Shown: positions 14,870 to 22,325 of the stretch, one piece after another
How positions within the stretch are numbered: the stretch's first letter is position 1
How the letters are laid out: each line of letters starts with the position of its first letter
Assembly (NCBI GenBank): GCA_050486405.1
Contig: JBJHDF010000006.1
Coordinates: 1 to 64,000, forward strand
Direction: 5' to 3'
Origin: JBJHDF01 sp050486405
GTDB taxonomy: Bacteria > Pseudomonadota > Gammaproteobacteria > Pseudomonadales > Cellvibrionaceae
Length of the DNA stretch: 64,000 nucleotides
Position numbers and translations under genes: made by a program
Notes under the pieces: model-generated
The model's input: the letters and a program-made list of their open reading frames with translations, nothing else
Database searches by the model: none
What the model was told of the DNA's origin: nothing

Positions 14870-17593
14870 CTAGGGGTGGTTCAGTACCCAACGTACGTTA
14901 TCCACCTGAATGTGAATTCCCCCGTTCTGATCGCCCCAGGTGGGCAGCAATACAAAGGGGGTGTTGACGGTACTGAGCCCCAACCCGCCCAAACTGCTCA
15001 CCGGCACCACGATGGTCTCCCAGGCGCCGTCACCCACCACACCCAGGCTCTGCTGGCCATTGCCGCCGGGGCTGTGAACCTCAAACACCAAGCCAGAAGT
15101 GTTATCACCGTAATCGTGAACAATCACGTCGAATACCACATAGCCCGAAGCAAAGGCGCTGAGATCCCGAGGGGTGTCAGTCTGGATGAACATCAGACCA
15201 TTGGCGCCGTTAACCGTAAACTGGCCGTCAAAGACTTGGCCGCGCGAGGGGTCGTCGGCAGCCACGACACCTATCTGAACGTGACCTCCATCCGTGCCCC
15301 ATTGTCCGATTTCACCCCACAGCGGATCGACGGCGTCAATGAATACGTCGAAATCATCGGTCAACACTACGGGTGGTTCCAACGGACTGATGTCGCAGTT
15401 CGCCACGCCAGCCAAGCAGACAATACGAATATTGTTAAGCTGGATATGCGCGTAGTTGTCGCCTCCCACTGTCTCGATCACAAACGGGTTGACGATATTG
15501 CTGTAATCCACGGTGGGAAGCCACCATTCGCCATCGTTGGGAGCCATCGAATAGAAACGCACCGCCACTTCCGTCCACTCATTGAGCGGGGGAGTTTCGA
15601 TTTCGTGTTGGCTCAGTTCAGGCCAGCCGCTATCGAGTTTGACGCGCAGCCGGGTGCCGTCGCCAATCTCCAGCACTCGGAGGTCAAACTTGAACTCGCC
15701 CAGGTTTCTAGCGCGACTGTGCAGGTTGTCGCCAAAATTGAGCCCATCGTCGGACGTCAAAAAGGCAACGCTGGGAGCGCCGTTAAAGACGATATCCCAG
15801 ACCACAGAACCCCCATCCACATACGCCGGATTGGAGGAAATGTTGCCGGTACCGGCGTCATAGTAGCCAGGTGTCAAACCGCTTTCCACAGGTTCACCAC
15901 CCTGAACCAGGTTCAACGTTTGCACACCGTCGTTGAACAGGGTCAGAACATCCCGCGCGTCAGCCGGAGGTATATGGCCCGAGATATTTTGCGGCGCGTG
16001 GTCGGGATTTCCTGGGGTTGCACAACCCACACCCGAGACAGGATCAGCCGAACACTCGTAGACACGCACATACTCCACTTCCATCTGCTGCGGGAAGCTG
16101 GTGGTGCCATCGGGATAGCCCAGCCAGGGGCTGCCAATAGCCACATTGAGAATCATATGGAAGGGCTGGTCGAACGGCTGGGCATCAGATGAAACCTGGT
16201 AACCCAGTTCCTGACCGCCCCAGTAGTAACTAAACCAGTTGCCGCTGTTGGTGGCAAAGTGCACATCGTCCAAATACCAGCGGATTTCCCCCTCTTCCCA
16301 CTCAATGGCGTAGGTGTGGAACTCGTCCCACATATTGGCATCGGGCACAAAGGAGGCACCGCTGTACTGATTCCAGGGCCAGGAAAAGCCGTAGTGCAGC
16401 GTACCGTGTACGGTGTTGGGGTGAGCGTCAAAATCGGTAGTGCCAGGGCTAAAGGCCTCAAAGATATCGATCTCGCCACTGTGCGGCCAACCGCCGTAAG
16501 CAGTATCGGTGGGCAGCATCCAGATCGCCGGCCACATACCTCTGCCAACGGGCATTCTGGCGCGCACTTCCATACGGCCGTATGTCCACTCCGCCAGGTT
16601 GCGCGTACGCAGGCGCGCCGAGGAGTGATTCTTGCACACCGAGGTATCGTTGGGATCGTAGGCGGGATCTTCCTGATTGTGCGCCGGCCCGCAAACGTGC
16701 TCCTGCCGCGCCTCGAGAATCAGGCGTCCGCCTTCGATACGGCTGTTGGCCGGATCCGCTGTGTAGCACTGGTCCTCTTCGTTACCACCGCCCCAGCAAT
16801 TGACTTCGTGCTCCCATTTGGTGGGGTCTATGGTGGCGCTGTCAAACTCGTCGCTCCAAACTAGAGTCCAACCGCCGCTGCCGTTGCCATTGCCATTGCC
16901 ATTGCCGTTGCCATTGCCATTTCCGTTGCCATTTCCGTTGCCATTTCCGTTGCCGTTTCCGTTGCCATTTCCGTTGCCATTTCCGTTGCCATTTCCGTTG
17001 CCATTTCCGTTGCCATTGCCATTGCCGTTACCATTTCCGTTGCCGTTGCCGTTACCATTTCCGTTGCCGTTGCCGTTGCCGTTTCCGTTGCCATTTCCGT
17101 TGCCATTGCCATTGCCGTTACCATTTCCGTTGCCGTTGCCGTTGCCATTGCCATTTCCGTTGCCGCCGCCATTTCCGTTGCCGCCGCCATTTCCGTTGCC
17201 ATTATCGGAGCCGTTGCCACTTCCATTGCCAGTGCCATTACCAGTTCCGCTGCCATTACCGGTTCCGCTGCCGTTGCCGGTCCCGTTGCCGTCTCCATTG
17301 CCATTGTCAGCGCCGTTACCGTTGTCGGCACCACTACCATTACCGGTTCCATTGCCATTGCCGTTGTCGGCTCCGGTTCCACCGCCATTGCCAGTTCCAC
17401 CCCCGTTTCCATCCCCGTTTCCATCCCCGTTTCCATCCCCGTTTCCATCCCCGTTTCCATCGCCATTTCCGTTGGTCGGCGGGTTATCTATCGGAGGAGG
17501 CACAATAGGGCTAGGATTCGAGTTTCCACCACAACCTGCCAACACCAGAATAATCAAGGCGATCAACGCCTTTAACATTCCATACCTATTCAT
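14870..17593 (-). CDS. GH16 beta-glucanase lipoprotein with giant Gly-Asn linker (GH16A)
   Basis: Predicted surface beta-1,3-glucanase (laminarinase type), 907 residues. The signal peptide ends in the lipobox VLAGC (Cys21). Residues ~40-243 are an almost pure Gly-Asn linker. The GH16 domain (~245-515) opens WTLVWSDEFDSATIDPTKWEHE and has the catalytic GEIDIFEA at 373-380, i.e. nucleophile E374, D376 and acid/base E379. The spacing E-x-D-x-x-E is that of laminarinases, not lichenases. Two ~150-residue beta-rich domains follow, each with a pattern like VVWDIVFNG ... FDLRV ... LRVKLDSGWP, resembling the galactose-binding-like C-terminal domain of ExoP-type GH3 enzymes. It is one of three similar GH16 genes in a row. 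Exact substrate is inferred. Confidence 0.9.
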   Translation of the reverse strand: MNRYGMLKALIALIILVLAGCGGNSNPSPIVPPPIDNPPTNGNGDGNGDGNGDGNGDGNGDGNGGGTGNGGGTGADNGNGNGTGNGSGADNGNGADNGNGDGNGTGNGSGTGNGSGTGNGTGNGSGNGSDNGNGNGGGNGNGGGNGNGNGNGNGNGNGNGNGNGNGNGNGNGNGNGNGNGNGNGNGNGNGNGNGNGNGNGNGNGNGNGNGNGNGNGNGNGNGNGNGNGNGNGNGNGNGSGGWTLVWSDEFDSATIDPTKWEHEVNCWGGGNEEDQCYTADPANSRIEGGRLILEARQEHVCGPAHNQEDPAYDPNDTSVCKNHSSARLRTRNLAEWTYGRMEVRARMPVGRGMWPAIWMLPTDTAYGGWPHSGEIDIFEAFSPGTTDFDAHPNTVHGTLHYGFSWPWNQYSGASFVPDANMWDEFHTYAIEWEEGEIRWYLDDVHFATNSGNWFSYYWGGQELGYQVSSDAQPFDQPFHMILNVAIGSPWLGYPDGTTSFPQQMEVEYVRVYECSADPVSGVGCATPGNPDHAPQNISGHIPPADARDVLTLFNDGVQTLNLVQGGEPVESGLTPGYYDAGTGNISSNPAYVDGGSVVWDIVFNGAPSVAFLTSDDGLNFGDNLHSRARNLGEFKFDLRVLEIGDGTRLRVKLDSGWPELSQHEIETPPLNEWTEVAVRFYSMAPNDGEWWLPTVDYSNIVNPFVIETVGGDNYAHIQLNNIRIVCLAGVANCDISPLEPPVVLTDDFDVFIDAVDPLWGEIGQWGTDGGHVQIGVVAADDPSRGQVFDGQFTVNGANGLMFIQTDTPRDLSAFASGYVVFDVIVHDYGDNTSGLVFEVHSPGGNGQQSLGVVGDGAWETIVVPVSSLGGLGLSTVNTPFVLLPTWGDQNGGIHIQVDNVRWVLNHP
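16872..17466 (-). repeat. Coding tandem repeat, 6-bp units (Gly-Asn linker)
   Basis: About 600 bases of imperfect GGCAAC/GGAAAT-type hexamers coding for (Gly-Asn)n with scattered Asp, Ser, Thr and Ala. The first half of the protein linker is more varied, and the stretch next to the GH16 domain is uniform. Codon choice varies between units. All changes in whole units keep the frame. Confidence 0.93.
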
Positions 17594-17632
17594 AACTACA
17601 TTCTCTTATTGTTAACAACTCAAAGTCAGAGA

Positions 17633-17660
17633 TTAAAAAGCCGCCCCGAAGGGGCGGCAT
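17633..17660 (-). terminator. Rho-independent terminator after GH16B
   Basis: Minus strand: GCCGCCCC, loop TTC, GGGGCGGC (17658-17640), then TTTTTAATC. It separates the second GH16 gene from the first, so GH16A needs its own promoter in the ~40 bases before 17593 or read-through. Confidence 0.9.
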
Positions 17661-17684
17661 TTGCAGTGCTAATTACAAAGTCTT

Positions 17685-19988
17685 CTATGGAAGCAACCAA
17701 CGGACATTGGCAACCCGAAAAACCACACCATCCTGCTGACCAAATACCGGCCAAATTACAAAAGGCGCATCAACTTGGCTAAGATCAAAGCCAGTGCCGG
17801 GAAAGAAGTCGGCAATATCGATACTGATAGGGTGCCAGTCTCCGTCACCCGGCAGCGGAACGGACAGCTCCGCCGATTGACAGGGATGTATACAGTCCGC
17901 CTTGACGGTAAAGCCATCGGTGTTGTTTCCTTGGCTAATGACTTTCAGGTCAAATACCAGTTGACCGCTGCTGAACGCGCTAAGATCCTTTGGCTGAGCA
18001 TCCTGAATAAATGCCAAACCAATATCTCCACCAGACAGGTTATAGGTGAACTCAATCACATTTCCCGTCTGATCTGGGTCCCCAACGACATCGATCACTA
18101 TCCCGGGACCACCACTCTGCCAAACCCCAAAACCTGGATTACCCCAGTTTGGCGCCAAATCACCAACAAACACATCCATATTTTCGGTGATCACCGGATT
18201 TCCGCTTGTGTCAGACTCATTGGAGTCGACGCCACAGGGCGACAGGCAGCGCAGCCGCAAGTTATTGATCTGCACATGGGCAGTACCACCCACCGCTTCC
18301 ATTACAAAGGGCGCGACTATATTGCCGAAATCTGCTTGACCACCTCCATCATGGGGATTGGGGATCAGATCGGAGAAGCGCACGGCTACCGTGGTCCACT
18401 CACCTGTGGGCGGCACATCGATAGCGTAGTAGCTGACATTGGGCCAACCGCTGTCCAGCTTCACTTCCAAGCTTGTACCAGGCTGTATGGCCTGTACACG
18501 CAGGTCAAAGATCAGATCGCCGGTATCGTTCCAACCAGCGCCGTCGAAGGGATCAGCAAGGATAAAGTTGTCGATATTGGCACCAGCATCGGCCAACAGG
18601 AAGATATTACCCGGGCCATTGAACTGCACGTCCCATACAGTTTGACCACCACCGATATCCAGTGCCGGATCAGCCACCACATTACCGCCTGATGCCTCCC
18701 AAAAGGCAGGCGCCAAGGCCGCGCCATCCAAGGCGCCAGCGCCGTTGGTGTAGAGCGGAAAGCTATGATGCGCTGCCGAGTGTCCACTGACACCCACCGA
18801 GGGGTTTACGTCGGACGCACAACCCGCGCCGGTTAGCGTATTAAAACTGCACTCATAAACGCGAACATATTCCACCTCCATGGTTTGGGGAAACTGAGTG
18901 CCGCCGTCGGGGTTGCCGGGCCAATCGCCGCCTACGGCCACATTCAGGATCAGGTGGAACTCCTGATCAAAGGGCGCGGCACCTGTGCCCAGTTGATACC
19001 CGTATTCTTGGCCCTGCCAGGAGTAGGTAAACCAACCACTATCGGTCTGAGTTGCGAAATGCAGGCCGTCGACATACCAGCGAATAACACCTTGCTCCCA
19101 CTCCACGGTATAGGTGTGAAACTCCTGAGCAATATTGGCCACCGGTGTATAAGCTTGGCCTGCATGCAGGTTGTTAGGCCACTCCCGACCATAGTGCAGG
19201 GTGCCATAGATAGTATTGCCCCCAGACGCATTGGTGTTGACGGCCTCGAAGATGTCGATCTCGCCGCTCAGAGGCCAGCCGCCGTATACCTCGTCGGTGG
19301 GCAGCATCCAGATCGCAGGCCACAGACCCTGGCCTTCCGGCATTCTCGCCCTCACATCGATGCGGCCATAGCGCCAATCGCCCTTGTGCTTGGTTCTCAG
19401 GCGTGCGGAGGTATGGGTACCACTGCCCGACACGTCGCCGGGGTCATAGCTGGGATGGTCATCGGTAACAGCCGGGCCGGAAAAGGCCTCCTGAAGCGCC
19501 ACAATGTGCAAGCGGCCATTTTCGACGTAGCTGTTGACCGGGCGATCGGTGTAGCACTGCAGCTCATTATTACCGCCACCCCAGCAGTTCACTTCGTGGG
19601 ACCATTTGGTCATATCGATGGAGCTGCCATTAAACTCGTCTTGCCAAACCAGGGTCCAGCCGTTGCCGGGTTCGTCTGCCGGAGGTTCTTCCGCAGGGGG
19701 TTCTTCTGCGGGGGGCTCTTCCGCAGGTGGCTCTTCTGCGGGGGGTTCTTCCGCAGGTGGCTCTTCTGCGGGGGGCTCTTCTGCGGGGGGTTCTTCCGCA
19801 GGAGGCTCTTCAGCTGGAGGCTCTTCCGCAGGAGGCTCTACCTCTGGCGGCTCCTCTACTTGCGGTGGGGGCTCGGGGGGCTGAACAATCGGGGGTTCGG
19901 TAGTGCCCGTGGAAGTGGAGCCGCCACAACTGGCCAGTACCAGAAATAGCGAAGCGCCTATTAGTTTAAGTAGATTTAACTTGTTCAT
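17685..19988 (-). CDS. GH16 beta-glucanase lipoprotein with Pro-Glu linker (GH16B)
   Basis: Predicted surface laminarinase-type enzyme, 767 residues. Signal peptide with lipobox VLASC (Cys21). A linker of ~11 PPAEE repeats occupies about residues 48-105. The GH16 domain (~112-385) opens WTLVWQDEFNGSSIDMTKWS and carries GEIDIFEA at 242-249 (E243, D245, E248). The C-terminal ~370 residues hold two ExoP-C-like beta domains (VWDVQFNGPGNIFLLAD ... LIFDLRVQAI ... LEVKLDSGWPNVSYY), with Cys pairs such as CLSPCG and CIHPC. It is close to GH16C in catalytic and C-terminal parts but has a different linker, so linkers have been exchanged or expanded independently. A terminator follows. Confidence 0.9.
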   Translation of the reverse strand: MNKLNLLKLIGASLFLVLASCGGSTSTGTTEPPIVQPPEPPPQVEEPPEVEPPAEEPPAEEPPAEEPPAEEPPAEEPPAEEPPAEEPPAEEPPAEEPPAEEPPADEPGNGWTLVWQDEFNGSSIDMTKWSHEVNCWGGGNNELQCYTDRPVNSYVENGRLHIVALQEAFSGPAVTDDHPSYDPGDVSGSGTHTSARLRTKHKGDWRYGRIDVRARMPEGQGLWPAIWMLPTDEVYGGWPLSGEIDIFEAVNTNASGGNTIYGTLHYGREWPNNLHAGQAYTPVANIAQEFHTYTVEWEQGVIRWYVDGLHFATQTDSGWFTYSWQGQEYGYQLGTGAAPFDQEFHLILNVAVGGDWPGNPDGGTQFPQTMEVEYVRVYECSFNTLTGAGCASDVNPSVGVSGHSAAHHSFPLYTNGAGALDGAALAPAFWEASGGNVVADPALDIGGGQTVWDVQFNGPGNIFLLADAGANIDNFILADPFDGAGWNDTGDLIFDLRVQAIQPGTSLEVKLDSGWPNVSYYAIDVPPTGEWTTVAVRFSDLIPNPHDGGGQADFGNIVAPFVMEAVGGTAHVQINNLRLRCLSPCGVDSNESDTSGNPVITENMDVFVGDLAPNWGNPGFGVWQSGGPGIVIDVVGDPDQTGNVIEFTYNLSGGDIGLAFIQDAQPKDLSAFSSGQLVFDLKVISQGNNTDGFTVKADCIHPCQSAELSVPLPGDGDWHPISIDIADFFPGTGFDLSQVDAPFVIWPVFGQQDGVVFRVANVRWLLP
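19676..19840 (-). repeat. Coding 15-bp tandem repeat (PPAEE linker)
   Basis: About eleven units of 15 bases coding Pro-Pro-Ala-Glu-Glu, differing mainly at third codon positions. Copy-number change would lengthen or shorten the linker without breaking the frame. Confidence 0.9.
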
Positions 19989-20132
19989 AATTATGCTCTC
20001 GTTATTGTAATAACCCGAATCGGGTTTCTCCGGAACGAAAAATTACTTGCGCTATGGAAAACGTCCACTGATACGGGCAAGCAACGACATACCGCAATAG
20101 AATTTCCATCTATCCTGTAGCGGCTGGAGCAA

Positions 20133-20160
20133 AGGTGCCGCGCACTACGGCGCGGCACCT
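20133..20160 (-). terminator. Hairpin after GH16C
   Basis: AGGTGCCGCGC / GCGCGGCACCT, an 11-bp perfect stem with loop ACTACG, starting 10 bases past the GH16C stop. There is no clear T-run, so termination strength is uncertain. Confidence 0.6.
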
Positions 20161-20169
20161 AAACTTCGA

Positions 20170-22272
20170 TTACTCGTGAGTCCAACGAATATTGGCGAGC
20201 CGGAAAGTTACTCCCTGCTGACCAAAGACGGGGAAGAACGCAAAGGGGGTATTAACATTGGTAATGTTGAACCCGGATCCTGCGGTCATCACGGAAATCG
20301 GTACGCTAATCGCGTGCCATTCACCGTCTGGAGGCATGGGAACTTCAATCTCGTTGGAAGTACAGGGGAATACACAGTCAGCCTTCACCCTGAAGCCTGA
20401 AGTATTCGACCCGGCATTGATCACTTTCAGGTCGAACTTCACGGCACCTCCAGAAAACGCGCTCAGGTCCTGGGGAGTAACGCTTTGGATGTACATGATG
20501 CCTTCCCCAACGGGCTGGAACTCGTACTGTGGAACTATGCCTTTTTCCGAGTCTTCCACCATGGTGCGAATGATGTTCTGACCTTGCTGCTGCCAAATGC
20601 CCCAGCCTGGATTGGACCAATCGTCCGCCAGGCCACCCACATAGATCTGAAGGTCTCCGGCGTCGTCTGGTACAGTGCCATCCAACTGCGGGTTGATGCC
20701 ACAGGGCGACAGGCAACGAATACGAATATTGTTCAGCTGTACATGAGCGGTGCCGCCAACGGCCTCAAGTACAAAGGGAGCAACAATATCGCTCAGGTTA
20801 ACCTGCCCCGTTTCGATATTGTTGGGAGACATCTGAGCTATCCGTACAGAGACGGTTGTCCACTCGCCAGCCGGCGGCGTGGTAATGGTGTGGAAACTGA
20901 CGTTGGGCCAGCCACTATCCAGCTTGACTTGCAGGTCAGTGCTCTCCTCGATATCGAGCACCCGCATTTCGAAGATGATTTCAGAGTTCTGATGCATACC
21001 TGAGAACACCAAACCATCATCAACGTGGTTCACCTCGGACATATCCCCGGACAGCAGGAAGATATTGCCGGGACCGTTGAACTGCACGTCCCATACCGTG
21101 TCGTCATCCGCCGGCATATTGGGATCGGAAACAATGTTACCGCCAGTTGCCTCCCAGTAAGCAGGAACCAGAGTATTGTTCACTGTGCTACCGTGAGCGG
21201 TCAGATTCAGAGTTGCTGGACCATTCTGAAACAGATTGAAACTGCGCTGCTGAGCAGGATGCCCGTCAACATGGACGCTGGAATCAACATTCGAAGCGCA
21301 GCCTCTTCCGGTTTCCGGGTCCACACTGCACTCATAGACACGCACATAATCCACCACCATCATCTGTGGCAGGTCAGCTTCGATGTTGAAACCCGGCCAG
21401 TGACCGCCTACCGCAACGTTCAACAGCAGGTGAAACGCCTCATCGAAAGGAGCTGCGCCTTCGCCCAATATATAACCGACTTCTTGCCCTCCCCAGTAGA
21501 ACGTAAACCAGCCATCGTCGGTTTGCGTGGCGTAGTGGGTATCGTCGACATACCAGCGGATCTCGCCCTCTTCCCACTCAATGGCATAGGTATGAAACTC
21601 CTCCCAAATATTGGCATTTGGTGTGAAGCCCGTGCCGCTATGCACGTTATTGGGCCAGGCGCGGCCGTAGTGCAGGGTTCCGTATATTTCGTTGCCACCG
21701 GTACCATTGGGATTGACCGCTTCGAAAATATCGATCTCACCACTCATCGGCCAGCCTCCGTGCACCCAGTCAGTGGGTAGCATCCAGATGGCGGGCCACA
21801 TTCCCTGCCCTTCGGGCATTCTGGCGTTGACCTCGATGCGACCGTACTTCCAGTCGCCTTTGCCAACAGTGCGAAGACGCGCAGAAGTGTAGTTTCTGGT
21901 TGCGGCCGTGCTATCGGGGTCGTAGCTCGGGTGGTCGTCGTTAACGGCCGGGCCACTAAAGGTTTCCTCTCGCACCACCAGGTGCAGCCTGCCGTCTTCC
22001 ACATAACTGTTCTCTGGGCGATCGGTGTAGCACTGCAGCTCGTCGTTGCCACCACCCCAGCAATTGACCTCGTGGGACCACTTGGTCATATCGATGCTAT
22101 CGCCTTCAAACTCGTCGGACCACACCAATGTCCACTCACCGGCCGCTGGCGGCGGAGGTGGCGGAGGCGGGGGTGGCGGCTCCGAAGAAGACGAGGAGCT
22201 GCTGCTACCGCACGCTGACAAGACCAGCGCCAAGGCACAGATCAACAGCGCTATATAGTTATGCTTATTCAT
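20170..22272 (-). CDS. GH16 beta-glucanase lipoprotein with Ser/Pro linker (GH16C)
   Basis: Predicted surface laminarinase-type enzyme, 700 residues from the ATG at 22272; the open frame runs upstream to 22554, but the signal peptide begins here and GTGAGGTG precedes it. Lipobox VLSAC (Cys21), then a short poly-Ser and poly-Pro linker (~22-45). The GH16 domain (~47-325) opens WTLVWSDEFEGDSIDMTKWS and carries GEIDIFEA at 178-185 (E179, D181, E184). Two ExoP-C-like beta domains follow, with CLSPCG and VFPCTSNEI. It lies 53 bases after the GH3 gene and is probably co-transcribed with it. The pairing suggests endo-cleavage followed by exo-hydrolysis. Confidence 0.92.
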   Translation of the reverse strand: MNKHNYIALLICALALVLSACGSSSSSSSSEPPPPPPPPPPPAAGEWTLVWSDEFEGDSIDMTKWSHEVNCWGGGNDELQCYTDRPENSYVEDGRLHLVVREETFSGPAVNDDHPSYDPDSTAATRNYTSARLRTVGKGDWKYGRIEVNARMPEGQGMWPAIWMLPTDWVHGGWPMSGEIDIFEAVNPNGTGGNEIYGTLHYGRAWPNNVHSGTGFTPNANIWEEFHTYAIEWEEGEIRWYVDDTHYATQTDDGWFTFYWGGQEVGYILGEGAAPFDEAFHLLLNVAVGGHWPGFNIEADLPQMMVVDYVRVYECSVDPETGRGCASNVDSSVHVDGHPAQQRSFNLFQNGPATLNLTAHGSTVNNTLVPAYWEATGGNIVSDPNMPADDDTVWDVQFNGPGNIFLLSGDMSEVNHVDDGLVFSGMHQNSEIIFEMRVLDIEESTDLQVKLDSGWPNVSFHTITTPPAGEWTTVSVRIAQMSPNNIETGQVNLSDIVAPFVLEAVGGTAHVQLNNIRIRCLSPCGINPQLDGTVPDDAGDLQIYVGGLADDWSNPGWGIWQQQGQNIIRTMVEDSEKGIVPQYEFQPVGEGIMYIQSVTPQDLSAFSGGAVKFDLKVINAGSNTSGFRVKADCVFPCTSNEIEVPMPPDGEWHAISVPISVMTAGSGFNITNVNTPFAFFPVFGQQGVTFRLANIRWTHE

Positions 22273-22325
22273 ATTGGACACCTCACGGTTGTATTCCACT
22301 TTAGTCAATACCGCACTTTTCTTAC

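Noticed and set aside
16872..17466. CRISPR-like array
   Set aside because: Six-base units without unique spacers, inside an open reading frame as a Gly-Asn linker.
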